64,000 nt of DNA from Paenibacillus peoriae KCTC 3763 (GTDB taxonomy: Bacteria; Bacillota; Bacilli; Paenibacillales; Paenibacillaceae). The translations under genes were made by a program, and so were the position numbers. Shown piece by piece: positions 9,845-18,750 of the stretch (positions are counted from its first letter, which is position 1; each line of letters starts with the position of its first letter). The notes under the pieces were generated by a model. That model had not been told where the DNA came from and searched no databases. It was given only the letters and a program-made list of their open reading frames with translations. The stretch lies in assembly GCF_000236805.1 (NCBI RefSeq), contig NZ_AGFX01000046.1, positions 1-64,000 on the forward strand, written 5' to 3'.

Positions 9845-10099
9845 TCAGTTTGTCACAGGTGTTGGGATTTCAGAAATGCAATCTTGGCAAACAATTTTTC
9901 CTTTGAAGTAAATTACGTTCTCAGCATTGCCGCAGAAGATACAAGCAGGCTCGTATTTTTTAAGCATGATGCGCTCGCCATCAACATAAATTTCCAAGGC
10001 GTCTTTCTCTCCGATTCCCAGAGTACGGCGCAATTCGATTGGAATAACAACACGTCCGAGCTCGTCAACTTTTCTTACAATACCAGTGGATTTCATCAT
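9845..10099 (-). CDS. abrB: Transition-state regulator AbrB
   Basis: 84 residues, including a double Met at the start. The swapped-hairpin DNA-binding domain is essentially identical to B. subtilis AbrB: STGIVRKVDELGRVVIPIEL, RRTLGI, DALEIYVDGE, LKKY. In Bacillus it represses post-exponential genes until Spo0A-P shuts it off. The C-terminus differs: the usual multimerisation domain is replaced by a shorter tail with two Cys pairs (CIFC, CQDC) that could bind zinc or respond to redox. It is one of the few minus-strand genes. A good promoter and Spo0A boxes lie upstream. Confidence 0.93.
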   Translation of the reverse strand: MMKSTGIVRKVDELGRVVIPIELRRTLGIGEKDALEIYVDGERIMLKKYEPACIFCGNAENVIYFKGKIVCQDCISEIPTPVTN

Positions 10100-10136
10100 A
10101 ATAAATCAGGCTCCTCTCGCCAATTAAAATAATATA

Positions 10137-10153
10137 AGTGTCATGATTCGACA
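10137..10153 (-). promoter_or_regulatory. Spo0A box pair in the abrB leader
   Basis: Read on the minus strand, an exact TGTCGAA (10147-10153) is followed 10 bases later by the weaker TGACACT (10137-10143). The B. subtilis abrB leader carries a similar tandem pair downstream of its promoter, where Spo0A-P represses. The arrangement here, 25-40 bases after the -10, fits the same mode. Confidence 0.65.
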
Positions 10154-10176
10154 AAATTTTCTCTTTTCTGATAATT

Positions 10177-10205
10177 ACTATACCAACGATTCCCAAAACA
10201 GTCAA
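10177..10205 (-). promoter_or_regulatory. Sigma-A promoter of abrB
   Basis: On the minus strand TTGACT (10200-10205) and TATAGT (10177-10182) are separated by 17 bases, a near-consensus vegetative promoter about 75 bases before the abrB start. Confidence 0.8.
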
Positions 10206-10303
10206 CCTAAAAAAAGTAGTAACAGGCTGATTATGCAAAAATATTTAGATTAAAGAGCTTGATACTTGTCTATTACCTTATTTTACAGATGATTTATCAC
10301 TTT

Positions 10304-10362
10304 TGTCGATTTGGAAATGCATAAAAGCTATAATTCGACATATTACGACAAACGATGTCGAA
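10304..10362 (+). promoter_or_regulatory. Cluster of Spo0A-box-like sites upstream of ywfO
   Basis: Four sites lie within 59 bases: TGTCGAT (10304-10310), TTCGACA (10334-10340, reverse), TACGACA (10344-10350, reverse) and TGTCGAA (10356-10362). Two match the consensus exactly on one strand or the other, and the two reverse sites are spaced 10 bases, one helical turn. A TATAAT at 10329-10334 abuts the second site but has no good -35. With the abrB sites this fills most of the 331-base intergenic region 10100-10430. Spo0A control of ywfO is inference. Confidence 0.5.
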
Positions 10363-10430
10363 TGAGGGAAATGATTTAGGATTTTAATGTATTTTAATCC
10401 ATTATTCCGAAAATTAAAGGAGTTGATATC

Positions 10431-11714
10431 TTGCACCAGCCACTTAGTGAAGAAAAAGTTTTTAAAGACCCGGTACATAACTATATCCATGTTCAGGATA
10501 CAGCGATATGGCGGTTGATTAACACGCCGGAGTTCCAACGGTTACGCCGTATCCGGCAGCTGGGCACATCATATCTTACGTTTCATGGAGCGGAGCATAG
10601 TCGTTTTTCACATTCATTAGGCGTATATGAAATTACGAGACGTATTATTTCCCAATTTGAACGGGGGGATTTTCCCGATTGGCCAAAGGAGGAAAGGCTG
10701 GTTGCTCTGTGCGCCGCTTTGTTGCATGATGTGGGGCACGGTCCATTTTCACATTCCATAGAAGAAGCCTTTCATATGAACCATGAGGATTGGACGTGTC
10801 GCATTGTATTAGGGGATACAAAGATCAACGCCGTACTGCGGCAGGTCGATGAGGAGCTTCCGAAGAAGGTGGCTGCGGTCATTGCTAAAACGTACGACAA
10901 GCCAATCGTTGTCAACTTGGTAACCAGTCCGCTGGATGCCGATCGTATGGATTATCTGCTGCGGGATGCTCATTCGACAGGTGTCAACTACGGCACCATT
11001 GACTTGGATCGTATTTTGCGGCTGCTGCGCCCACATAACGGGAGAATCGTCGTAAAGGAGTCTGGCATGCATGCGGTAGAGGATTATTTGATGTCACGCT
11101 ACCAGATGTATTGGCAAATTTATTTTCATCCTGTAACACGTAGCTCGGAAATCCTTTTGCGTAAAATTTTCAAGCGGGCGAAGGAATTGTTTAAAAACGG
11201 ATATGAGTTTGGTTTTCTGTTGGACCCGCTACCGGACCTTCTGAAGGGAGACCTTACAGTAGAACAATATCTGATGCTCGATGAGTCGCTGATTCAGACG
11301 GTATTTAGCCAGTGGAAACGAGAAAAGGATGACATTTTAAGCGATTTGAGCACTCGTTTTATGGATCGTAAATTGTATAAATATGTAGAGATTGATAACA
11401 TGGATACAGATACCATTGACAGTATTCGAGGAGCTTTGGCAGAGGCAGGTTTGCAACCGGAATATGATCTTGAAATTGATTTTCCAACCGATCTTCCTTA
11501 TGATGTGTTTCGGAAGGGTGGCTCGACGGACAATCAGATTCTACTGCTTGGACGTCAGGGTGAGGTGAGAGAGATTTCTGAAGTTTCGGAAATTGTGCGC
11601 TCAATTAGTGGCATTCACCGTGGGAAATATCATATGTATTATCCCCAAAATAAATTGAATGGGGTAAAAGACAGGCTTCCTGCCGAAATAAGGAATTATT
11701 TTGTCAAACAATAG
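10431..11714 (+). CDS. ywfO: HD-domain phosphohydrolase, YwfO-like
   Basis: 427 residues, close to the 433 of B. subtilis YwfO. The N-terminal HD fold carries HGAEHSRFSHSLGVY, ALLHDVGHGPFSHS (the HD metal pair) and SPLDADRMDYLLRDA. The family resembles dGTP triphosphohydrolases; its physiological substrate is uncertain. The C-terminal half is conserved with YwfO (DILSDLSTRF, DLPYDVF). TTG 10431 is preceded by AAAGGAG. In B. subtilis ywfO lies elsewhere, and the methionyl-tRNA synthetase gene occupies this slot between abrB and tatD. Confidence 0.92.
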   Translation: MHQPLSEEKVFKDPVHNYIHVQDTAIWRLINTPEFQRLRRIRQLGTSYLTFHGAEHSRFSHSLGVYEITRRIISQFERGDFPDWPKEERLVALCAALLHDVGHGPFSHSIEEAFHMNHEDWTCRIVLGDTKINAVLRQVDEELPKKVAAVIAKTYDKPIVVNLVTSPLDADRMDYLLRDAHSTGVNYGTIDLDRILRLLRPHNGRIVVKESGMHAVEDYLMSRYQMYWQIYFHPVTRSSEILLRKIFKRAKELFKNGYEFGFLLDPLPDLLKGDLTVEQYLMLDESLIQTVFSQWKREKDDILSDLSTRFMDRKLYKYVEIDNMDTDTIDSIRGALAEAGLQPEYDLEIDFPTDLPYDVFRKGGSTDNQILLLGRQGEVREISEVSEIVRSISGIHRGKYHMYYPQNKLNGVKDRLPAEIRNYFVKQ

Positions 11715-11757
11715 ACAACTGTATAACAATGAAAGTAAAAAAAAGGAGATCAATACC

Positions 11758-12528
11758 TTGGAATTATTTGATACTCATACTCACTTGGATGCGCCGCAAT
11801 TTGACGAAGACCGTGAAGAAGTTATAGCGCGTGCTGTCGAATCGGGAGTAACCCGGATGATTAATATCGGATTTAATCGTGAGACGATTCCATCCACGAT
11901 GAAATTGGCCGAGACGTATGATTTTATGTATGCGGCAGTCGGATGGCATCCTGTAGATGCCATTACAATGCAGGAGGGCGACCTGGAGTGGATTGCATCG
12001 TTATGCAGTCACAAAAAAGTTGTAGCCATCGGGGAGATTGGTCTGGATTATTATTGGGATACATCACCGAAGGATGTACAGCACCGGGTGCTTCGAAATC
12101 AAATTGGTCTGGCTCGGGAGCTGAATATGCCCATTGTTGTCCATAACCGGGATGCACATGAAGATATTATTAAGATTTTACGTGAAGAAAAAGCGAGCGA
12201 GGTTGGCGGAGTCATGCACTCCTTCTCCGGAAGCTGGGAGACAGCTAAAATGGTGCTGGATATGGGCTTTCACCTTTCCTTCGGTGGGCCAATTACGTTC
12301 AAAAATGCAAAGCAGCCCAAAGAGGTGCTTGCCCAGGTTCCGCTGGACCGTCTGCTCATTGAAACGGACGCACCTTATCTGACACCTCATCCATTCCGTG
12401 GAAAACGAAATGAGGCTGCACATGTGAGACTGGTGGCAGAGGCGGCTGCCCAAATCAAGGGGATTACAGTGGAGGAATTGGTGTCCATAACGACCCAAAA
12501 TGCCTTGGAACGATTTGACATCAGATGA
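11758..12528 (+). CDS. yabD: TatD family metal-dependent hydrolase (YabD)
   Basis: 256 residues, same as B. subtilis YabD. A TIM-barrel hydrolase likely acting as a 3'-5' exonuclease or D-aminoacyl-tRNA-type esterase; the substrate is not proven. The metal-binding set is intact: DTHTHLD at the N-terminus, GEIGLDYYWD, VHNRDA, MHSFSG and the late IETDAPYLTPHPFRGK. I chose TTG 11758 because AAAAGGAGAT ends 8 bases before it; the frame's earlier opening lies inside the ywfO terminus. No clear terminator separates it from the riboswitch region. Confidence 0.94.
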   Translation: MELFDTHTHLDAPQFDEDREEVIARAVESGVTRMINIGFNRETIPSTMKLAETYDFMYAAVGWHPVDAITMQEGDLEWIASLCSHKKVVAIGEIGLDYYWDTSPKDVQHRVLRNQIGLARELNMPIVVHNRDAHEDIIKILREEKASEVGGVMHSFSGSWETAKMVLDMGFHLSFGGPITFKNAKQPKEVLAQVPLDRLLIETDAPYLTPHPFRGKRNEAAHVRLVAEAAAQIKGITVEELVSITTQNALERFDIR

Positions 12529-12574
12529 AAAGGAGAAGAAACCAACCAAAATAATGAGATAGACGGAGCTAATC

Positions 12575-12643
12575 ATGAATTTGTTGCAGGAAACTCGAGA
12601 ATATTACAATATTTTAACCGAATATTTTGGAAAATGTACTTGA
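12575..12643 (+). CDS. Possible 22-residue small ORF upstream of the riboswitch
   Basis: ATG 12575 is preceded by CGGAG at a suitable distance and opens a 22-codon frame rich in Glu, Tyr and Leu (start MNLLQETREYY, end FGKCT). It lies between tatD and the c-di-AMP riboswitch promoter. I recognise no homologue. It may be a chance frame. Confidence 0.25.
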   Translation: MNLLQETREYYNILTEYFGKCT

Positions 12644-12650
12644 AACCCGC

Positions 12651-12680
12651 TTTACAACATGCATAGAAACAGGATATCAT
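12651..12680 (+). promoter_or_regulatory. Likely promoter of the c-di-AMP riboswitch transcript
   Basis: TTTACA (12651-12656) and TATCAT (12675-12680) are 18 bases apart and lie about 45 bases before the aptamer begins. Confidence 0.5.
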
Positions 12681-12729
12681 CTTTTCAGTGAATTGTTGAT
12701 TCAGTGTAAACTCCAACAAGTCATTTCAT

Positions 12730-12935
12730 GAACCAGTCTCGCTGAGTCCCTTTTACAGGGAACGGGGGAACCGGTATGGCTTACTGCAGGTCCGATAAGC
12801 CATATTTCGATTTCTTTCTGGGTCTTCGGGGTGAATGTGAAGGCAACCGCCATGAGCGGTTGACCCAAACTAGGGCGACTCTCTACGTCCGAACCCGACA
12901 GCTAACCCCGTAAGCGTAACAAGAGAGAAGCCATC
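12730..12935 (+). ncRNA. Cyclic-di-AMP riboswitch (ydaO/yuaA class) controlling yabE
   Basis: The aptamer hallmarks appear in order: GTCTCGCTGAGTCCC (12737-12751), AACGGGGGAACCGG (12761-12774), CGGGGTGAATGTGAAGG (12828-12843), CGAACCCGACAGCTAACC (12890-12907) and CGTAAGCGTAAC (12909-12920). These are the conserved blocks of the c-di-AMP-binding class. A terminator follows at 12974-13015, so this is a transcriptional OFF switch: high c-di-AMP should stop transcription into yabE, a cell-wall protein, which is a common target of this class in Firmicutes. Confidence 0.93.
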
Positions 12936-12973
12936 TCGTGCATGATTTTTCCGCATATTCACTACATGCTGGA

Positions 12974-13015
12974 AGCCACGAAAGAGCTCTCTAGTCTCTT
13001 TCTCTGGCTTTTTTT
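12974..13015 (+). terminator. Riboswitch-controlled terminator
   Basis: AGCCA and AAAGAG on the left pair with CTCTTT and TGGCT on the right around a short internal loop, then a T tract begins. Upstream GAGAGAAGCCATCTCGTG (12922-12939) shares the AGCCA element and could form the alternative pairing. Confidence 0.8.
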
Positions 13016-13070
13016 GTTTGTGAATAAAAGAAAATCTGTCATCATACTGTGGTTAAACAGGGAGGACAGC

Positions 13071-13127
13071 ATGCCGCGAAGACGGGTACATGGTGCAGGA
13101 CAGTCGCAGTATGGGCTTGTCTTGTAG
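13071..13127 (+). CDS. Possible 18-residue small ORF between riboswitch terminator and yabE
   Basis: A strong ribosome site (GGGAGG, 13060-13065) precedes ATG 13071, opening 18 codons, Arg/Gly rich (start MPRRRVHGAG, end YGLVL). It would be translated only when the riboswitch reads through, unless the extended -10 TGTTATAGT at 13134-13142 is used, which starts after it. It could be a leader peptide or chance. Confidence 0.3.
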   Translation: MPRRRVHGAGQSQYGLVL

Positions 13128-13201
13128 AAAATCTGTTATAGTCACGTCAAATCTCAACTATGTCTTACTAGACGGCGGGCTATGTAAGGAGGACGGAGGA
13201 A

Positions 13202-14350
13202 ATGGGCATTTTCCAAAAAGAGGAGACCCATGAGTCACGCTCATCCAGCATGTCTTACGTATTACGTTGGAAGAAGGAAAATGTGCGCCAGGCTGCTTTG
13301 GTTGCTATTTTTCTAATTGCACTAACGATTATGATTTCAATTCTGGTGTACACTCAATCTAAGAAACAAGTCTTTTTTGTCATCAATGGTAAGGCATCTG
13401 CGGTAGAAACCCGGGAATCAAAGCTCCAAGATTTGCTCAATGAGCATTCCATTTCACTGCAGCCGCATGATACGATTTCTATGCCGGTGAACGGAGCCAT
13501 ACAGGATGGGGATCGCGTAATCATCAAACGTGCCAATCAAGTCAAAGTAACCTCAGGCAATGAGACGAAAAAGCTGTACACAACAGAAAATACAGTAGAG
13601 GGTGCCATTCGCACTTCGGGCTATAAATTATCGTCAAATGACAAGGTTTACCCTGCGCTTGATGCTTCTGTTTCGTCTAACATGGACATAAAAATCGTCC
13701 GTGTGAAGAAACAGCAGGTCGAACAGAAGAAACAGGTGCCTTATCAGGTCATCAAAACGTCCGATCCGAGCCTCTATAAAGGCGACAATCGGGTCCTCCA
13801 AAGCGGGAAATCGGGCGTTGTCGTTCAGCATGTTCAGAAGGTATACCATGACGGAAAATTGGTATCCAAGCAGCTGGTTAACAAGGAAGTCGCACAGAAG
13901 CGTGTGGATAAGGTAATTGCGGTAGGAACGAAGAAAAAACCGGTCGTTCTGGCTGCTTCTGTCGGTCCGGAAGATACCGGTAAGGCAACACAGGCGAGTT
14001 CGGGCAATGCGGTCCGTAAAGCAGGTGTAGATTTTAAATACAGCAAGGTATTGCAAAACGTCTCCATGACGGCGTACTCCTCACAGGAGCCAGGAATCGG
14101 TACACGTACCGCCTCTGGTACACGTGTCACGGAAGGGCGTACCATCGCTGTTGATCCTAGCATCATTCCAATCGGCTGGTGGGTGTATATTGAAGGGGTG
14201 GGCTTCCGCCGTGCGGAGGATACCGGTGGCGCCATTAAAGGCCACAAAATCGATGTGTATTATGAGAGTTTGAGCCGGGCTAACCAATTTGGCCGCAAGC
14301 ACGGTAAAACCGTATATGTAATCGGACCGGTAAAGCCTGAAATCAACTAA
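13202..14350 (+). CDS. yabE: YabE-type cell-wall protein with DUF348, G5 and 3D domains
   Basis: 382 residues. A cytoplasmic N-terminus of ~30 residues is followed by one membrane segment (about 31-50), two ubiquitin-like DUF348 repeats (about 56-95 and 112-150), a G5 domain (about 165-245) and a C-terminal 3D domain beginning NVSMTAYSS. Its conserved aspartates include AVDPSIIPIG, DTGGAIKG and IDVYY. This is the Rpf/Sps-like layout of extracellular muralytic enzymes. GGACGGAGG precedes ATG 13202. Control by the c-di-AMP riboswitch fits a role in wall growth. A 22-base palindromic terminator follows. Confidence 0.93.
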   Translation: MGIFQKEETHESRSSSMSYVLRWKKENVRQAALVAIFLIALTIMISILVYTQSKKQVFFVINGKASAVETRESKLQDLLNEHSISLQPHDTISMPVNGAIQDGDRVIIKRANQVKVTSGNETKKLYTTENTVEGAIRTSGYKLSSNDKVYPALDASVSSNMDIKIVRVKKQQVEQKKQVPYQVIKTSDPSLYKGDNRVLQSGKSGVVVQHVQKVYHDGKLVSKQLVNKEVAQKRVDKVIAVGTKKKPVVLAASVGPEDTGKATQASSGNAVRKAGVDFKYSKVLQNVSMTAYSSQEPGIGTRTASGTRVTEGRTIAVDPSIIPIGWWVYIEGVGFRRAEDTGGAIKGHKIDVYYESLSRANQFGRKHGKTVYVIGPVKPEIN

Positions 14351-14409
14351 AACGGCTTGTGTATGTTCAGGGCAATGCGATAGTATTAACATCATAGTTA
14401 TGCCATGCT

Positions 14410-14440
14410 AAGAAGAGGATATCCTCTTCTTATTTTGTTT
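14410..14440 (+). terminator. Terminator after yabE
   Basis: A perfect 22-base palindrome (AAGAAGAGGAT and its complement, 14410-14431) is followed by ATTTTGTTTT. Confidence 0.75.
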
Positions 14441-14495
14441 TCAAAAGCAGGGAAAGATAATATAGCATGCTGTGTAGCAGTGGAGGGAAACGCAA

Positions 14496-15933
<1,438 letters not shown>

Positions 15934-15988
15934 GCTGTAACCAAACTGTGCATTCACCCATACGATATAGGAGGGGTGATACAGTGTG

Positions 15989-16885
15989 ATGATTTTAGGA
16001 GACTTGGTCGTTCGGAAATCGTATGGCGGAGATGTCACGTTTCGCGTCGAGGACATCCAGCGGGATAAAGCGATCATCAAGGGGACGGAATTTCGGCTGC
16101 TGGCCGATTCCCCTATGAACGATCTGGTCAAGGTGCCTGCGGAACAGATTAGCGGTAAGGCTCGGCAGGCTCATATTAAGGCTGGAGAGTCTCTTAATCT
16201 GCTGCAGCAGGCAAGACAGCGCCAAGCGGCCCGCAGTCAGGCCGCACTGATTGGGGAGTGGAGTGATCCGGTAGAGTCGACATACTTTGAAATGCCCGGT
16301 AAGGTACTTCATCTGGATGGAGACCCCGGCTACTTGAAAAAATGTCTCAGCCTATATGAGCAGCTCCGTGTTCCCGCAGAGGGGCATCACGTTCATGAAT
16401 CGGCGATGGCCGACACGTTGTACCGGCTGCTTCCCCGCATCCGTCCGGATATCGTAGTTATTACTGGACATGACGGTGTATTGAAGCAGCCGCAGCCTTA
16501 TGACTTGTACAGTCTGAAAAGCTACAAAAATTCGCAAAATTTTGTGGCGGCGATTCAGGTAGCCAGACAATATGAACGTCATCTGGACTCACTGACGATA
16601 GTAGCAGGGGCGTGCCAGTCCCATTTTGAGGCACTGCTGCGCGCAGGAGCGAATTTTGCCAGTTCACCGGGGCGAATCCTGATTCACGCGCTGGACCCGG
16701 TTTACGTGGCTGCGAAGGCTGCCTTTACGTCAATCCGTGATACGGTCAACATGGGAGATCTGTTCCATCAGACGATCAGTGGTAGCCGTGGAGTGGGTGG
16801 TATCGAAACTCGGGGAAGTTACCGCATCGGCCTACCCAAGCTTGAGAATTTGTCGACCCTTAAAGTAACGCCTTCCGCTATATAG
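15989..16885 (+). CDS. yabG: Sporulation-specific protease YabG
   Basis: 298 residues from ATG 15989; GTG 15986 is equally possible. In Bacillus YabG is a mother-cell cysteine-type protease that cuts and cross-links spore coat proteins and is made late under sigma-K. MILGDLVVRKSYGGDVTFRV is a conserved start, and HVHESAMADTLYRLLPRIRPDIVVITGHDG and LIHALDPVYVAAKAA are family blocks (first block residues ~130-160). AGGAGGGG precedes at 15969-15976. It follows rsmA as in B. subtilis. Confidence 0.93.
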   Translation: MILGDLVVRKSYGGDVTFRVEDIQRDKAIIKGTEFRLLADSPMNDLVKVPAEQISGKARQAHIKAGESLNLLQQARQRQAARSQAALIGEWSDPVESTYFEMPGKVLHLDGDPGYLKKCLSLYEQLRVPAEGHHVHESAMADTLYRLLPRIRPDIVVITGHDGVLKQPQPYDLYSLKSYKNSQNFVAAIQVARQYERHLDSLTIVAGACQSHFEALLRAGANFASSPGRILIHALDPVYVAAKAAFTSIRDTVNMGDLFHQTISGSRGVGGIETRGSYRIGLPKLENLSTLKVTPSAI

Positions 16886-16924
16886 GGTTTGAACGTGTTA
16901 ATGCTGGATAAAATTTGCCTGAAC

Positions 16925-16955
16925 AAAGGCCTCTGTATACAGGGGCTTTTTGTCA
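16925..16955 (+). terminator. Terminator after yabG
   Basis: GGCCTCTG pairs with CAGGGGCT (one G-U) around TATA, followed by T5. It insulates yabG from the veg promoters. Confidence 0.7.
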
Positions 16956-16992
16956 TTTTTATAGGCTTCGTTCCTGTTCGCAAAAATTTAAA

Positions 16993-17022
16993 TTGACAAC
17001 TTATTTTTCGTGTTGTTATAAT
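16993..17022 (+). promoter_or_regulatory. Upstream consensus sigma-A promoter of veg
   Basis: TTGACA (16993-16998) and TATAAT (17017-17022), both perfect, are 18 bases apart. Confidence 0.85.
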
Positions 17023-17034
17023 ATTTAGCTTGAT

Positions 17035-17063
17035 TTGACAATCTCTCTAAAATTCGTTATAAT
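17035..17063 (+). promoter_or_regulatory. Downstream consensus sigma-A promoter of veg
   Basis: TTGACA (17035-17040) and TATAAT (17058-17063) are 17 bases apart: a perfect consensus promoter 42 bases after the first one, about 28 bases before the veg start. Confidence 0.92.
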
Positions 17064-17091
17064 GGACAAGGAAAGAGGTGGTCGTTAGGCA

Positions 17092-17373
17092 ATGGCAAAA
17101 AATACGCTGTTGGAAATCAAACGCAGTCTCGACGCACATGTAGGGCAGAAAATTTTGCTGCGGGCTAACGGCGGACGCCGTAAGACCGTCGAACGAACTG
17201 GTGTCTTGGAAGAAACGTACCCTTCTGTTTTTATCGTCAAGCTGGATCAGGAGCAACAAACGTTTAAACGTGTCTCCTACAGCTATGCTGACATCCTTAC
17301 CGAGTCGGTGGAGGTCACTGTATATGATCCCGACTCCCATACAAGTGTAGTCGAGTATTTTGAAGCACCTTAA
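17092..17373 (+). CDS. veg: Veg protein
   Basis: 93 residues, cytosolic beta-barrel-like protein. [43 protein letters not shown] (a conserved block, residues ~24-48) and [15 protein letters not shown] identify it. In B. subtilis Veg is highly expressed and stimulates biofilm matrix genes by opposing SinR; whether that holds here is unknown. GAAAGAGGTGG lies before ATG 17092. Two perfect sigma-A promoters precede it, and a strong terminator follows, so it is a single-gene, very strongly transcribed unit. Confidence 0.96.
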   Translation: MAKNTLLEIKRSLDAHVGQKILLRANGGRRKTVERTGVLEETYPSVFIVKLDQEQQTFKRVSYSYADILTESVEVTVYDPDSHTSVVEYFEAP

Positions 17374-17410
17374 TTGGTTTTACGTAATTTATACCAGCTT
17401 TGCAGGTTTA

Positions 17411-17447
17411 ACGGCGGCCTCGTCATTCCAAATGACGAGGCCGTTTT
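17411..17447 (+). terminator. Terminator after veg
   Basis: Perfect 12-bp stem GGCCTCGTCATT/AATGACGAGGCC with a 3-base loop and GTTTTG tail. Confidence 0.9.
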
Positions 17448-17461
17448 GTATATGTGGAACA

Positions 17462-17491
17462 GGATAAAGCTCGGCATCTCTGTGCATACTA
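17462..17491 (+). promoter_or_regulatory. Probable sigma-G promoter of sspF
   Basis: GGATAA (17462-17467; consensus-like GAATAA) and CATACTA (17485-17491), a perfect sigma-G -10, are separated by 17 bases and lie 47 bases before the spore-protein gene. Confidence 0.6.
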
Positions 17492-17537
17492 AGACGGGAA
17501 TGATCTTCCTTATTCCATTGCCGAAGGAGGCGTATGC

Positions 17538-17717
17538 ATGAGCCGAAGAAGACGGAGTGTTATGTCGGAGGAGTTAAAGAACGAGCTGGCCAAGGATCTC
17601 GGGTTTTACGATACGGTCAAGGAAGAGGGCTGGGGAGGCATTAAAGCCAAGGATGCGGGCAATATGGTCAAGCGGGCCATTCAGCTTGCGGAGCAGGCAG
17701 CTTCCCGTAAATCGTAA
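17538..17717 (+). CDS. sspF: Small acid-soluble spore protein SspF, alpha/beta type
   Basis: 59 residues. A DNA-binding SASP-like protein made in the forespore. It reads [20 protein letters not shown] then [27 protein letters not shown], matching B. subtilis SspF nearly throughout. AAGGAGGCG (17524-17532) precedes ATG 17538. It lies between veg and ispE as in Bacillus and has its own sigma-G-type promoter and a terminator. Confidence 0.95.
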   Translation: MSRRRRSVMSEELKNELAKDLGFYDTVKEEGWGGIKAKDAGNMVKRAIQLAEQAASRKS

Positions 17718-17734
17718 TCATCGGTGGTGCTATG

Positions 17735-17780
17735 AAAAAGCGGGGATATCCGGTCTGTACCGGCAATCTCCGCTTTTTTT
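17735..17780 (+). terminator. Terminator after sspF
   Basis: A long stem (AAAAAGCGGGGAT with ATCTCCGCTTTTTTT, inner CCGGT/ACCGG) ends in T7. Confidence 0.88.
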
Positions 17781-17792
17781 GAACCTCATGAC

Positions 17793-17821
17793 TTGACACG
17801 CTGAGTCTGATATAATATGTT
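17793..17821 (+). promoter_or_regulatory. Probable promoter of ispE
   Basis: TTGACA (17793-17798) is followed after 17 bases by TATGTT (17816-17821). A better-looking TATAAT (17811-17816) is only 12 bases away from the -35. Which -10 is used is unclear. Confidence 0.45.
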
Positions 17822-17860
17822 AAGCTGTCTTGAGGGAAAAGTTGAAGGTGGGTGAACGCC

Positions 17861-18715
17861 TTGAAAATATACGAAAAAGCACCGGCGAAAATTAATTTAA
17901 TGCTTGATGTTTTACACAAGCGGAATGATGGATATCATGAGGTCGAGATGATCATGACCATGGTCGATTTGTCCGATCGATTGACGATGTCCGAGTTACC
18001 GCGTGACACCATTATTATTTCAAGCCAGGCCGGGTACATACCGTTGGATGAAAAGAATTTGGCCTTTCAGGCTGCACGTCTGATCAAGGAACGTTATAAC
18101 GTGTCTACGGGGGTGCATATCCACCTGGATAAGCATATCCCGGTGGCGGCAGGATTGGCGGGTGGAAGCAGTGACGCCGCTGCCGCACTGCGTGGATTAA
18201 ACAAGCTGTGGAAGCTTGGCATTTCGGATGCAGAATTAAGAGTGCTGGGTGCGGAGCTGGGCTCAGATGTGCCTTTCTGTATTACAGGGGGCACAGCTTT
18301 AGCGAGCGGACGCGGAGAACTGCTTAAGCCGCTTCCGAACCCGCCTCAATGCTGGGTGATTCTTGCCAAGCCGCCGATTAATGTATCGACCGCAGAAGTG
18401 TACGGACGCGTCAAAGCAGACCAGATTGCGCACCACCCGTCTGCCCGGCAGATGGAGAATGCGATCCGCAACGCTTCTTTTACCGAGGTGTGCAATGCAT
18501 TGGGTAATGTACTGGAGGATGTAACGCTGAAGCTCTACCCGGAAGTAGAGCATCTCAAAAACTCCATGATCCGGTTGGGGGCAGATGGTGTGCTGATGTC
18601 AGGCAGCGGACCTACGGTATTCGGACTGGTATCGAAAGAAGCGAAAGTGCCACGGATCTACAACGGCCTGAGAGGTTTTTGCAAAGATGTGTATGCAGTA
18701 CGACTTTTGACCTGA
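17861..18715 (+). CDS. ispE: 4-diphosphocytidyl-2-C-methyl-D-erythritol kinase
   Basis: 284 residues. GHMP-family kinase that phosphorylates CDP-methylerythritol in the MEP pathway of isoprenoid synthesis. [21 protein letters not shown] is the family start; the ATP loop is [19 protein letters not shown] and the third motif is [19 protein letters not shown] (17845-17851) abuts a GTG at 17852, so TTG 17861, 9 bases further, is the better start and gives the family N-terminus MKIYEKAP. Confidence 0.96.
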   Translation: MKIYEKAPAKINLMLDVLHKRNDGYHEVEMIMTMVDLSDRLTMSELPRDTIIISSQAGYIPLDEKNLAFQAARLIKERYNVSTGVHIHLDKHIPVAAGLAGGSSDAAAALRGLNKLWKLGISDAELRVLGAELGSDVPFCITGGTALASGRGELLKPLPNPPQCWVILAKPPINVSTAEVYGRVKADQIAHHPSARQMENAIRNASFTEVCNALGNVLEDVTLKLYPEVEHLKNSMIRLGADGVLMSGSGPTVFGLVSKEAKVPRIYNGLRGFCKDVYAVRLLT

Positions 18716-18750
18716 TTTTAATTATTTTTTGCCAATTATAGTGGTAATTG

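Noticed and set aside
13117-13142. Second yabE promoter TTGTCT / TATAGT
   Set aside because: Spacer of only 14 bases; kept only as a possible extended -10 (TGTTATAGT).
15959-15967. CATACGATA, a perfect sigma-K -10 (CATAnnnTA) before yabG
   Set aside because: A start site about 7 bases downstream would fall inside the yabG ribosome site, so transcripts would lack part of it. yabG is sigma-K dependent in Bacillus, so the real promoter must lie further upstream.
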